Counted from the first letter of the stretch, positions 35,101-43,560 are shown. The stretch: 64,000 bases of DNA from Anaeromusa acidaminophila DSM 3853 (GCF_000374545.1 NZ_KB894583.1:62001-126000); one strand, 5' to 3'. Numbers and translations are program-made. Notes: generated from the letters alone by a model not told the origin.

Positions 35101-35613
35101 ATGAAATCATTATTTCGTGGCGTGCTGCTGGGCTGCCTAGTTTGTTTGCTGGCGCTTCCAGCGCAGGCTGCGCCTAAAGACGATAAAACGGTGAAAGCGG
35201 TCAAGGATCTTACGGTAGCGTTTTCCGTGCTTCCAGCGGAGGAGCTTCAGGATAATACGCTGCTGGCGGCGGATTTAAACAAAGCGATTTTAGCCGAGTT
35301 TGGATTGCAGAAAAATGACGCCAATGCGGCTACTGTAGTTGAAGTGAAAAAGGTGACCGGCGAAGTAGTGCAAATGCCCGGCTTTTTAGCGGGGAAAGAT
35401 GCAGTTCAGTATCATCTTAGTGCGACTGTACTGATTCGGGATGCAAAAACAGGCGTGCTGCAGCAGAAAAAGCTGCTTGACTGTCGGGCTACGGTGCAGA
35501 CTGAGGCGGAAGCGTATAAGCTGGCTCTTTCTAAAGCGGCCAAGCAGATTCGGTTGTATGTGCGCGGCGATGAAACGAAAACCGCGACAACGACGAAAAC
35601 AGCGGCCGAATAA
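35101..35613 (+). CDS. Exported protein of unknown function
   Basis: A 170-residue protein with a signal peptide (MKSLFRGVLLGCLVCLLALPAQA, cleavage near residue 23) and a mature domain of mixed helices and strands ending in a Thr/Lys-rich tail. I do not recognise the domain. ATG 35101 is 7 bases after GGGAGGG. It lies about 80 bp after the exported Ntn hydrolase, on the same strand and with the same compartment, so a partner role is possible. A terminator follows. Confidence 0.7.
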   Translation: MKSLFRGVLLGCLVCLLALPAQAAPKDDKTVKAVKDLTVAFSVLPAEELQDNTLLAADLNKAILAEFGLQKNDANAATVVEVKKVTGEVVQMPGFLAGKDAVQYHLSATVLIRDAKTGVLQQKKLLDCRATVQTEAEAYKLALSKAAKQIRLYVRGDETKTATTTKTAAE

Positions 35614-35637
35614 AGTTCATAAACGATGCTCATTAAA

Positions 35638-35679
35638 AAAGTCCGTACCACATTTAACTGTGATACGGACTTGCTTTTT
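35638..35679 (+). terminator. Intrinsic terminator
   Basis: aagtccgtaccaca pairs with tgtgatacggactt (small mismatch), followed by gcttttt. It ends the secreted-protein transcript. Confidence 0.82.
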
Positions 35680-35698
35680 GATACGGAAGTATAATTTT

Positions 35699-35788
35699 GT
35701 GCTTTTCGCGATTTTCGCGGTTGGATAATAAATCCGAGAGATGTTGCTAACGAACCGCGAAATACACGAAAGACGCGAAAAGGTTTTC
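35699..35788. repeat. cgcgaaa-unit repeat, inverted pair
   Basis: The right arm (35753-35788) reads aaccgcgaaatacacgaaag then acgcgaaaaggtttt; the left arm (35699-35722) is the same motif inverted (cttttcgcgattttcgcggtt). Same family as 40677, 58548 and 63503. The two arms could form a cruciform or a stable RNA hairpin. Confidence 0.7.
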
Positions 35789-35810
35789 TTATTTCGGTGA
35801 GCTTTTGTGA

Positions 35811-35867
35811 CTTTCCGTAGCCCTCCTGCAAACCCTCCGATTCTCCTGTTCGGTTCCCTGTCTCTCG
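35811..35867 (-). repeat. gaacaggagaatcggag-type repeat, copy 4
   Basis: On the minus strand, a few bases after the amidohydrolase stop codon: gaaccgaacaggagaatcgg then agggtttgcaggagggctac. Matches the family core exactly. Confidence 0.7.
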
Positions 35868-37235
35868 TTAAATCTGGTAATCGTAAGCAGGGCATTGGCA
35901 GCGGATGCTGCGGCCGGCTTTGTTGTCTCGGATGATGCCATGCTCCAGTGCTAAGCGGCCGTTGACAATGACATAGTCAATGCCGGTAGGAGCTGCGTCG
36001 GGAGTGAAGAAGGTGGCCTTGTCGCTGAGTGAGCGGATGTCGAATACGACGATATCCGCGTCCATGCCTTCTTCGAGACGCCCTTTTTGTAATAGTCCTA
36101 GGGTATCCGCCGGAAGCAGGGTAGCTTTGCGGATGGCTTCCATGAGGCTGAGATCGTAACGGTCTGCAACCATCTTTTTGAAGTATCGGGGAAAGCTGCC
36201 GGCAATCTGCGGATGTCCCTCGCCGGGATCGTAAGCTCCGGTATCGGTAGAGGGCATAGCCGAAGGATGCAGCAGCGCCTGGTAGATTTCTTCTTCAATG
36301 CCTGTCAGTACGACGACGGACGTAGTAGGGGCTTCGGCGCGCAGGTGGGCGTAAAGCTCTCGCGTCAGACGCTGGCCGTGATGCGGTCCGGTGATGACAA
36401 TGATGTCTTCCAGCTTCCACTCTTCGCGGGCTAGGGCTTCTTCATTAAAGAGAACGGTGCCGATATGGGTGGCCCATTCCGTGTACATGCCGCTGTCAAA
36501 GCGGATGTCCAGGCCGTCCTGGATGGCTTTGGAGATGACGGTCAGCGCTTCTTTGACCATGCCGGTGCCGTATTGATAGACAAGGTGAGAAATTTGCATG
36601 CGCGCGCCGGTCTGGCGGGCAATGGTGATGGCTTCTACTAGAGAGTAAAGGTCGTTGTTACTGAGAAGCCGGGTGTCGATGGAAATAAGGCGGCCAAAGC
36701 GAGCGGCTAGGCGGCTGAGACGCAGCACTTCTTCCGTAGAGCTGCCGGGAACATAGGCAAGGCCTAAAGAAAGTCCGCAAGCGCCAGCTTCCAGCGCTTG
36801 GGATGATAGACGCTCCATGGCGAGAATCTGTTCATTGGTGGCGGGCTGCAGCGGATCTTCGACGCCGACAGTGCGGCGTAGTGTTGAATGGCCGATGAAT
36901 TCCGCCTGGTGCAGGGGGAAACCGGTTTCGTCTTGTTGCCGGAAGAATTCTTCCAGGTCTAAGGGGCTGGCGCCGCAGTTGCCTCCGACAGTAGTTGTGA
37001 TGCCCTGGCGCAGCGAAAGTTCTGCGCAGTAGGGGGCGGCGTCGATATGGCCGTGCATATCGATAAAACCGGGGCAGACAATATGACCGGCGGCATCCAG
37101 CTGCTGTTTTCCTGCAAAAGGTTCCTCGCTGCGGATGGCGGCAATGCGACCTTCTTTTATGGCTACATGCCCTTGCAGGCGCAATTGACGCGCTGGGTCG
37201 AAGAGAATTCCATTGTTAATGACAAGATCATACAT
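35868..37235 (-). CDS. Amidohydrolase of the D-aminoacylase/N-acyl-D-amino acid deacylase type
   Basis: A 455-residue TIM-barrel metal hydrolase. The N-terminal beta-sandwich strand LVINNGILFDPARQ is followed by the metal motif PGFIDMHGHID (near residue 58) and GNCGASPL, the cysteine-containing metal ligand pattern of D-aminoacylases; the C-terminal GTDADIVVFD-type strand (GMDADIVVFDI) closes the sandwich. Several proteins of this group deacylate N-acyl-D-amino acids or D-glutamate derivatives; substrate here is uncertain. A YczE-like membrane gene lies 29 bp upstream on the same strand and is likely co-transcribed. Confidence 0.87.
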   Translation of the reverse strand: MYDLVINNGILFDPARQLRLQGHVAIKEGRIAAIRSEEPFAGKQQLDAAGHIVCPGFIDMHGHIDAAPYCAELSLRQGITTTVGGNCGASPLDLEEFFRQQDETGFPLHQAEFIGHSTLRRTVGVEDPLQPATNEQILAMERLSSQALEAGACGLSLGLAYVPGSSTEEVLRLSRLAARFGRLISIDTRLLSNNDLYSLVEAITIARQTGARMQISHLVYQYGTGMVKEALTVISKAIQDGLDIRFDSGMYTEWATHIGTVLFNEEALAREEWKLEDIIVITGPHHGQRLTRELYAHLRAEAPTTSVVVLTGIEEEIYQALLHPSAMPSTDTGAYDPGEGHPQIAGSFPRYFKKMVADRYDLSLMEAIRKATLLPADTLGLLQKGRLEEGMDADIVVFDIRSLSDKATFFTPDAAPTGIDYVIVNGRLALEHGIIRDNKAGRSIRCQCPAYDYQI

Positions 37236-37263
37236 AATGCGATTGACTCCTGTTTGGCTTCAT

Positions 37264-37911
37264 TTATTCATTGCTGGCTTTGGCCAGCGGTTTGACAGCG
37301 GTTTTGAAAAAACTGCGATGTTGAATGTCTTCGGGGCGTTCGTTACGAATTCGGAAGGCCCACTGAATGGAGGGGCCCAAGGTCAAGGCGATAATAATGG
37401 TGCCAAGTCCAATAGGACCGCCTAAAAAATACCCCCCAATTGCGACGCTGCTTTCCAGCAGGGTGCGGATGAGCCATACCGGTTGGCCGGTTTTCGCCAC
37501 GGCGCCGACCATAAAACTGTCCCGCGGACCGGCTCCGAAGGCGGCGGTTAGGTAAAAGTAGCTAGCCCAACCAATGATCCAGATGCCCAATAGGAGCATG
37601 AAGAGCTGGTAGGGAAGCGCTGTCGGCGAAGGCAGGAAAGGCAGCCACATGAAAAAATCAATGTAAAAGCCGATGAAAATCATATTCGCTAGGCTGCCCC
37701 AGCCAGGCTTGATGCCTAGAAGCCAGCTCAAGGCGATTACCAGAGCGCCGCAGCCTTGCGAAACTTGTCCTAGCGTCAGCGGCAGATAGTTGGTGAGGCC
37801 CAGGTGCAGTACGTCCCAAGGGGCGGTACCGAGATTGCTTTTTACAGTCAGTACAATCCCGAACCCGAACAGGCAGAGACCCCACATTAAAAAGACGATA
37901 CGCTTACCCAT
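37264..37911 (-). CDS. YczE/YyaS/YitT family membrane protein
   Basis: A 215-residue membrane protein with five to six hydrophobic segments. The first helix and loop (LMWGLCLFGFGIVLTVKSNLGTAPWDVLHLGL) and the later AAFGAGPRDSFMVG form the duplicated GxxPWD/GPRD pattern of the family; function is not established. The start is the ATG at 37911, 6 bp after GGGAGGAG, not the 15-codon longer frame. It is the first gene of a two-gene unit with the amidohydrolase. Confidence 0.88.
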   Translation of the reverse strand: MGKRIVFLMWGLCLFGFGIVLTVKSNLGTAPWDVLHLGLTNYLPLTLGQVSQGCGALVIALSWLLGIKPGWGSLANMIFIGFYIDFFMWLPFLPSPTALPYQLFMLLLGIWIIGWASYFYLTAAFGAGPRDSFMVGAVAKTGQPVWLIRTLLESSVAIGGYFLGGPIGLGTIIIALTLGPSIQWAFRIRNERPEDIQHRSFFKTAVKPLAKASNE

Positions 37912-38100
37912 AGAATCTCCTCCCTGTATTTTGTGTTTCCTTCTATCATAACACAAGAATAAGGTTACATCACTTCTTTGTTGCGGCGAATGTTAGCCGG
38001 AAAAGTGTACTAAATAAGCGGAGAGATTGGTTTTTTGAGGTGCTTATGGTAGGATAGAGAAACAGTAGTTTCCTAAGTGTGCGAAATAAGGAGAAATGAC

Positions 38101-39297
38101 ATGAGTAAATCCTTTGAAGAATTAGGGGTGCAGCCGGTTCTGGTCCAGGCTTTGGCCGCTCAGCAGCTGCAGGTTCCGACGCAGATACAAGAAGAGATGA
38201 TACCCCGGGTGTTGGCCGGAGAAAACGTGGCGGCCCGTTCCGCCACGGGGACGGGGAAAACACTGGCGTATTTGCTGCCGCTGTTGCAGCGCATTGACCC
38301 AGCGAAGAAAGAAGTGCAAGCGGTGATTTTGGCGCCGACCTATGAGCTGGCCATGCAAATTTACCGCGTTCTGGGCGCGTTAGCGCAAGAAGCGGCTTTG
38401 GATGTGAAGGCGGCGTCTCTGATTGGCGGCGCGGCGCTAACGCGGCAGATTGACGCGCTCAAGAAAAAACCGCAAATTGTGGTTGGTTCGGCGGGGCGCA
38501 TACTGGAGCTGCTGCGTAAACGCAAGCTGGCTTTGAATAGTGTGCATACCCTTGTGTTGGATGAAGTGGATCGGCTGCTGGACGAACAAAATGCGCCGAC
38601 CGTGGAAATTGTGGTCAAAGAGATTCCGGCGCAGCGGCAATTGCTGATGGTGTCGGCGACGCTGCCGGCGCGGACGCAAAAAGTGATTGAACGCTTGGAA
38701 AAGAAGGTCAATTGGGTTGAAGCGGCGGCGGACGTGAAGCTGCCGGAGCAGTTGGTTCATTGCTATGTGAAAGTAGAACATCGGGAAAAACTGGACGAGC
38801 TGCGCAAAGTGCTGCATGCGTTAGACGTCAAACGGGCATTGCTTTTTGTAGAGCAGCAGGGACGGCTGGAAATGGTGCTGGAGAAATTGCAGCATCACGG
38901 CGTAAAGGTAGGGGGTCTGCGCAAGGATGCAGGCAAGCAGGAACGTAAGGAAGCGCTGGAGTCAATTAGTAAAGGGAAAATTTCCTTGCTGGTAGCGACG
39001 GATTTAGCGGCTCGAGGCCTTGATATTCCGGGCGTTACCCATGTGATCAATTTGGATTTCCCTGATGAGCCGCAGACCTATCTGCATCGCGCCGGGCGAA
39101 CAGGCCGGGCCGGACAGGAAGGCATGGTAATTTCCTTGGTGACATCGGGAGAAATGGCCAGGCTGGAGCGCTGTCGGCGCAGCTTGCAAGCGGATATGCA
39201 CGAGTATTTCCTCAATAAAGGTCGTTTCTTGCAGCGCCAGGCGCGTAAGCAAGAGCCTGTGAAGCGGAGCAAGCCAATCAAACCTGTAAAAAAATAA
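38101..39297 (+). CDS. DEAD-box ATP-dependent RNA helicase
   Basis: A 398-residue RNA helicase. Q-motif FEELGVQPVLVQALAAQQLQVPTQIQ, Walker A SATGTGKT (residues about 46-53), PTYELAMQ (variant of PTRELA), DEVD in place of DEAD (about 157-160), SAT (about 188), and HRAGRTGRAG near residue 336 are all in order. It ends in a short basic tail (PVKRSKPIKPVKK) rather than a folded RNA-binding domain. Likely roles are ribosome assembly and mRNA turnover. AAGGAGAAATGAC precedes ATG 38101. Confidence 0.95.
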   Translation: MSKSFEELGVQPVLVQALAAQQLQVPTQIQEEMIPRVLAGENVAARSATGTGKTLAYLLPLLQRIDPAKKEVQAVILAPTYELAMQIYRVLGALAQEAALDVKAASLIGGAALTRQIDALKKKPQIVVGSAGRILELLRKRKLALNSVHTLVLDEVDRLLDEQNAPTVEIVVKEIPAQRQLLMVSATLPARTQKVIERLEKKVNWVEAAADVKLPEQLVHCYVKVEHREKLDELRKVLHALDVKRALLFVEQQGRLEMVLEKLQHHGVKVGGLRKDAGKQERKEALESISKGKISLLVATDLAARGLDIPGVTHVINLDFPDEPQTYLHRAGRTGRAGQEGMVISLVTSGEMARLERCRRSLQADMHEYFLNKGRFLQRQARKQEPVKRSKPIKPVKK

Positions 39298-39304
39298 GTG
39301 ATAA

Positions 39305-39342
39305 CCAAAAGACACCTGTGAGCGACTCACAGGTGTCTTTTG
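39305..39342. terminator. Strong bidirectional hairpin
   Basis: ccaaaagacacctgtgag pairs perfectly with ctcacaggtgtcttttgg around a 3-base loop, ending in TTTT on the plus strand and on the minus strand. It closes the helicase gene and could serve the convergent small gene. Confidence 0.85.
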
Positions 39343-39434
39343 GCTTGTTGGGTTCCGCCGGTCTGCGGGTGGAAGCGTTCAGCCGGCAGATTTCGGTTAG
39401 TAGGCAAAGCTGCTTTGCTCTTACTCGGTGGGTG

Positions 39435-39587
39435 TTAGAGCGATTGGTACAACAAGGTGGAAACGACAGCGAGCGCCAGAAAGAGTACGGTACTGAATAC
39501 GCCCATGCTTAAGGCGACGAAGTTGCTGTCAGGCATACTTTCAAAAGGTATAGCTTTCGAAGAAATCGTTCCTGCACGTTGAGTCAT
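39435..39587 (-). CDS. Small single-pass membrane protein
   Basis: A 50-residue protein. Residues 1-24 are polar (MTQRAGTISSKAIPFESMPD) and about 26-48 form one hydrophobic helix (FVALSMGVFSTVLFLALAVVSTLLY). AAGGAGGG sits 7 bases before ATG 39587, which supports real translation. It starts 14 bp after the LysR stop on the same strand and may share its transcript. Function unknown. Confidence 0.6.
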   Translation of the reverse strand: MTQRAGTISSKAIPFESMPDSNFVALSMGVFSTVLFLALAVVSTLLYQSL

Positions 39588-39600
39588 AGCAAATCCCTCC

Positions 39601-40530
39601 TTATGAATTATCATGATGTTCCGCCATGTTGAAAACCTGGTGCTGGATGCCGAAAATTTGAAAAGCGTATTCAAGCCAGGCTCGCGTAGCCTGATGAAGA
39701 TTTGTGTTTTTCCAGGCGAAAGCCAAATGCCAAGGCTTGACTTCGCTAATCAAGGGCAGCGTTTGAATATTATCATTGTGGATTTTTAGGCAAACGCTGC
39801 GTGGTAAAAAAGCAATTCCTAGTTTGGAAGCGACGATATCGACCATGAAGTCCCATTGGGCGGTTTCGCAGACAATTTTGGGCGTAAAGCCGTGAGTACG
39901 GCAGGTATCCATGATGTGATCGCGCAGAGCAAAGTCATCCCGGTAGAGGACAAAGGATTCTTCGCGCAGGTTGCCTATGTCGGCGGCCGGTCGTTGCGCT
40001 AGGGGATGCTCTTTGTGCACGATAAGCTGCAGCGGTTCTTGCAGAAAGGAGACTAATTCCAGTTCCGCTTCCGCCTTGGTCGGGAGAACAACGATGCCGA
40101 CATCCAATTCGCCGTTGTCGATCTTGCGTTCTACCATGCGGGAGCCGACTTCAATCAGGCTTAGCTGAATCAGCGGGTGCAGCATTTTAAATTCCGCGAC
40201 AATGCGGGGCAGGTTGTCCAGCGTTTGTACCAGCGGCGGAATGCCGATGCGCAAGCGGCCCCGGGGCGTACTGGTAAAGACGGACAGGTCGTCATGGATG
40301 CCGTGAAACGTATCCAAAATGACTTTGGCCTTTTCAAAGAGGCGGACGCCTCCTTCTGTCAAACAGACGCCGCGCGGCGTACGGTCAAACAGGGGCAGGC
40401 CCAATTCGCTTTCCAGGTTTTTAATGAGTTTGCTGATGCTGGATTGGGAAACGAAAAGAGTTTCCGAAGCTTTGGTAAAGCTTTCTTGCTTCGCCACTTC
40501 TACAAAATAGGTCAAATGCAAAATGTCCAA
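39601..40530 (-). CDS. LysR family transcriptional regulator
   Basis: A 309-residue regulator with the winged HTH at residues 1-60 (DILHLTYFVEVAKQESFTKASETLFVSQSSISKLIKNLE) and a periplasmic-binding-like effector domain over residues about 90-290. The TTG at 40530 gives the usual MDILHL N-terminus and is 10 bases after AAAGG; GTG 40539 is an alternative. The long open frame upstream contains repeat sequence and is not coding. The target operon is not obvious; amt starts beyond the repeat in the same direction. Effector unknown. Confidence 0.87.
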   Translation of the reverse strand: MDILHLTYFVEVAKQESFTKASETLFVSQSSISKLIKNLESELGLPLFDRTPRGVCLTEGGVRLFEKAKVILDTFHGIHDDLSVFTSTPRGRLRIGIPPLVQTLDNLPRIVAEFKMLHPLIQLSLIEVGSRMVERKIDNGELDVGIVVLPTKAEAELELVSFLQEPLQLIVHKEHPLAQRPAADIGNLREESFVLYRDDFALRDHIMDTCRTHGFTPKIVCETAQWDFMVDIVASKLGIAFLPRSVCLKIHNDNIQTLPLISEVKPWHLAFAWKNTNLHQATRAWLEYAFQIFGIQHQVFNMAEHHDNS

Positions 40531-40676
40531 GGGGTTCACGCCTTTCGAAAAGTAGGATTTTTCTTCCCACTTGCATTGTACTGCACTTGGCGGCGGAAAG
40601 AAAATTCTTCTTGGGAATGAGCGGTATGCCGCAAAGAGATGGAGAGAGGAAAACCCGGAGTACTTTGTATAATTCA

Positions 40677-40712
40677 AAACCCCTTTCGCGTATTTCGTGT
40701 ATTTCGCGGTTC
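40677..40712 (-). repeat. cgcgaaa-unit repeat, copy between amt and LysR genes
   Basis: Minus strand: aaccgcgaaatacacgaaat then acgcgaaaggggtttt. It matches the right arm of the 35699 repeat closely. The gap 40531-40817 shows no gene otherwise. Confidence 0.7.
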
Positions 40713-40817
40713 GTTTTATAAACTCTGGTATAGAAAAATAAACGACCTGCGCGCTATGCACAGGCCGTTTCGTATGTTTAATCCTCATTTTCTCTTGTTT
40801 GTTCCATTTTTCCAATA

Positions 40818-42134
40818 TTAGACGGAACGGATTTCTTCTTCTTTAGCAGCGAGGGGAGTCGGGCGCAGGATGGGGTGGTGCAGCGGCTTTAAAGCGCCAT
40901 ATTCCAGTTCGCTGTAGGCAGTGATGCCATGCTCGCTGAGATCTAGGCCTTCGTGTTCGTCTTCGACGGAAACGCGAATGCCGCAGATGGCCTTAAGAGC
41001 GCTGAAAGCGGCGTAAGTAGAGCCGAAGCCCCAAAGAGAAACAGCCGTTACGCCGAGGAGCTGGATGAGAAGCAGATCCGTACTGCCGCCATAGAGAAGG
41101 CCGCCATTTTCGGCAAAAATACCAACGGCAACGGTGCCGAAGGTGCCGCAGACGCCGTGTACGGCGATAGCGCCCACCGGATCGTCCGCGCGCAGAGAGT
41201 CAAAGAAGGGAACCGCGGCGACAATGAGTACGCCTGCAATGGCGCCGATAACCATGGAGCTGATAGGCTCTACATATGCACAGCCAGCAGTGATAGCCAC
41301 AAGACCGCCCAGGGCCCCATTGATAGCCATACTGGGATCGGCTTTGCCGTAACGGAAAAGCGTTAAAAGCGTAGCGGCCATGCCGCCTGCGGCAGCTGCC
41401 AGGTTGGTGTTGACGGCGATGCGGGCAATGTTGGTATCAAGACCGGAAAGGGTGCTGCCCGGATTGAAGCCGAACCAGCCAAACCAGAGAATGAAAGCGC
41501 CCAGCGCGGCCAAAGGCAGATTGTGACCGGGCATGACATTGGCGCTGCCGTCTTTGTTAAAACGACCGCTGCGAGGGCCAAGCACCCAAACCGCAGCCAG
41601 AGCGGACCAGCCTCCTAAAGCATGGATAGCCGCAGAACCGGCAAAATCGAGCATGCCCAGTTGGTTCAGCCAGCCTTCGCTGCTCCAGACCCAGTGGCCA
41701 GCCAGGGGGTAGATGAAAACAGTAGCCACAAAAGAGAAGACAATGTACGGGGCAAACTTCATGCGTTCCGCCACAGCGCCGGAAACAATGGTCGCCATGG
41801 CGATGGCAAAAGCAGCCTGGAAGAGCCAGAAGGCGTAGACCGGAATCCTCAGATTCAAATGGGATAGGTCGCCGCTGACCCAGAAGCCGTTTGTGCCAAT
41901 GAGGCCTGCGGCATCAGCGCCATACATGAGGGCGAAGCCGGCGGCAAAATATCCAAGCATGCCGGCAGCGCAGTCTACCAGCACTTTCATAATAATGTTA
42001 AGGGAATTACGGCTTTGAATAAAGCCCGCTTCCAGCATGGCGAAGCCTGCTTCCATTAGAAAAACAAGGGCGGCGCAAAGAAGCACCCATACAGTGTCTA
42101 AACCTACTGCCAGAGAATGTACTGAGATTTCCAT
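40818..42134 (-). CDS. amt: Ammonium transporter (Amt family)
   Basis: A 438-residue ammonium channel with 11 expected helices. FLMEAGFAMLEAGFIQSRNSLNIIMK, FWLFQAAFAIAMATIVSGAVAERMKF, AGSAAIHALGGWSALAAVWVLGPR (first pore His) and AVHGVCGTFGTVAVGIFA (second pore His) are typical. The start is the ATG at 42134, 7 bp after AAGGAGG, not the longer frame. The preceding gene encodes a PII protein, which blocks Amt when nitrogen is plentiful; a terminator-like hairpin lies between the two. Confidence 0.95.
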   Translation of the reverse strand: MEISVHSLAVGLDTVWVLLCAALVFLMEAGFAMLEAGFIQSRNSLNIIMKVLVDCAAGMLGYFAAGFALMYGADAAGLIGTNGFWVSGDLSHLNLRIPVYAFWLFQAAFAIAMATIVSGAVAERMKFAPYIVFSFVATVFIYPLAGHWVWSSEGWLNQLGMLDFAGSAAIHALGGWSALAAVWVLGPRSGRFNKDGSANVMPGHNLPLAALGAFILWFGWFGFNPGSTLSGLDTNIARIAVNTNLAAAAGGMAATLLTLFRYGKADPSMAINGALGGLVAITAGCAYVEPISSMVIGAIAGVLIVAAVPFFDSLRADDPVGAIAVHGVCGTFGTVAVGIFAENGGLLYGGSTDLLLIQLLGVTAVSLWGFGSTYAAFSALKAICGIRVSVEDEHEGLDLSEHGITAYSELEYGALKPLHHPILRPTPLAAKEEEIRSV

Positions 42135-42164
42135 GTTTTGTCCTCCTTGATTAATGTATACAAT

Positions 42165-42230
42165 AAAAACAAAAAAACCAGTAACAAACACGAAGCTTCC
42201 GCAAGGGAATTTCTTCGTGTTTATTACTGG
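42165..42230 (-). terminator. Terminator/attenuator between glnK and amt
   Basis: On the minus strand an 18-bp stem (ccagtaataaacacgaag with cttcgtgtttgttactgg) is followed by TTTTTTTGTTTTT. It sits upstream of amt, so it either separates two units or works as a nitrogen-dependent attenuator. No known antiterminator motif was recognised in the 70 bases before it. Confidence 0.75.
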
Positions 42231-42304
42231 CTACGTCGCCACTATGTCGGCATGTAACAACTATATCATGAATAACTAGTTTTGCCTAGATGATTTGTAA
42301 AAAA

Positions 42305-42670
42305 TTAAGAAGGAGTAGGGTCTTTGATGGCGTCTGGTCCTTCTTCGCCTGTGCGGATGCGGACCGCATTGATTAGGGGGTGAATGAAAATTTTTCCATC
42401 GCCGATTTCGCCGGTGCGAAGAACGCGTTTCGCTGTTTCAACTACGCGCTCGACAGGAACTTCACAAACAACGGTTTCCACTTTGATTTTAGGCAGCAGA
42501 TTAATGGCGTATTCATGACCGCGATATACTTCAGTATGGCCTTTTGTGGAGCCATAGCCAAAAACTTGACTGACGGTCATGCCGGTAACGCCAATGGCGT
42601 TAAGCGCTTCTTTTAATTCATCAAGCTTATGAGGGCGGGTAATGATTTCTATTTTGGTGATGGATTCCAT
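42305..42670 (-). CDS. glnK: Nitrogen regulatory protein PII
   Basis: A 121-residue PII signal protein that reads 2-oxoglutarate, ATP and ADP and controls Amt. KIEIITRPHKLDELKEALNAIGVTGMTVSQVFGYG, the T-loop GHTEVYRGHEY with the usual modification site Tyr54, and the C-terminal GDGKIFIHPLINAVRIRTGEEG are complete. The symbol is chosen because it precedes amt. GGAGGGACTTAT precedes the ATG. No sigma-54-type promoter was seen upstream. Confidence 0.95.
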   Translation of the reverse strand: MESITKIEIITRPHKLDELKEALNAIGVTGMTVSQVFGYGSTKGHTEVYRGHEYAINLLPKIKVETVVCEVPVERVVETAKRVLRTGEIGDGKIFIHPLINAVRIRTGEEGPDAIKDPTPS

Positions 42671-42906
42671 ATAAGTCCCTCCATTATTTTATATTGCATC
42701 TAGCGTATTCTGTTTGAAAAAAAAGCTAAGAGCGTCGATGAAGCATGTACCTTCTTAGTGTAAACGATTTTGGAGGCGGAAGCAATTAGGAAACGTGCGT
42801 TAAAAGCAGGAAAGACTGGCATGAAAGCCGTTCTTCATGTACAATGAGAAAGGCATCGGTTCTTTAGCGCGGTGCTGGAAGAAAACAATCAATGGGAGAC
42901 GGTAGA

Positions 42907-43560
42907 ATGGAATATATTTTGAATATCGTTGGACCGATGCTGGAAGGCACGGTTGTTACGCTGGAAATGTTTTTTGTCACGATTGTGCTTTCCCTGCCTT
43001 TAGGGTTGGGGCTGGCTTTGGGGCGCATTTCCCGCTACAGTTGGCTGCAGCGGTTTATCGGCATGTATATCTGGCTTTTCCGCGGCACGCCTTTAATGCT
43101 GCAGCTCTTGTTTGTCTATTTTGCGCTGCCGCTGATTCCCTATGTGGGCGTGAAGCTGTCTGATTTTTCGGCTGCCATGCTGGCCTTTGTGCTGAATTAT
43201 GCAGCGTATTTTGCGGAGATTTTCCGCGCGGGCATTCAGTCTATTGAGAAGGGCCAGTATGAAGGCGCTAAAGTGCTGGGTATGAACTATGTGCAAACGA
43301 TGCGCCGCATTGTTTTGCCGCAGGTTATACGCCGCGTGCTGCCTCCGATTAGTAATGAAACGATCACCTTGGTTAAGGATACTTCTTTGATTTATGTGTT
43401 GGCTATGGATGATTTGCTGCGTACGGCGCGGGCCTTGGTGCAGCGAGATTTCAGTACGACGCCGTTTCTGGTGGCGGCTGTGTTTTATCTGGTCATGACC
43501 TTGGTGCTTACCTGGGGCTTCCAATGGCTGGAAAAACGCTATAACACCTACGAAGAATAG
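42907..43560 (+). CDS. Polar amino acid ABC transporter permease
   Basis: A 217-residue membrane subunit of the His/Gln/Arg class. MLEGTVVTLEMFFVTIVLSLPLGLGLAL begins the family domain; YIWLFRGTPLMLQLLFVYFALP and the EAA loop AKVLGMNYVQTMRRIVLPQVIRRVLPPISNE (near residue 140) are conserved. ATG 42907 is spaced 8 bases after GGGAG; ATG 42892 lies too early. The ATPase follows 13 bp later. No binding-protein gene is present in the unit, so one is recruited from elsewhere. Confidence 0.93.
   Translation: MEYILNIVGPMLEGTVVTLEMFFVTIVLSLPLGLGLALGRISRYSWLQRFIGMYIWLFRGTPLMLQLLFVYFALPLIPYVGVKLSDFSAAMLAFVLNYAAYFAEIFRAGIQSIEKGQYEGAKVLGMNYVQTMRRIVLPQVIRRVLPPISNETITLVKDTSLIYVLAMDDLLRTARALVQRDFSTTPFLVAAVFYLVMTLVLTWGFQWLEKRYNTYEE

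Noticed and set aside
39601-40815. 95-residue N-terminal extension of the LysR regulator
   Set aside because: It would translate a cgcgaaa-type repeat and the intergenic region; the family N-terminus MDILHL starts at 40530.
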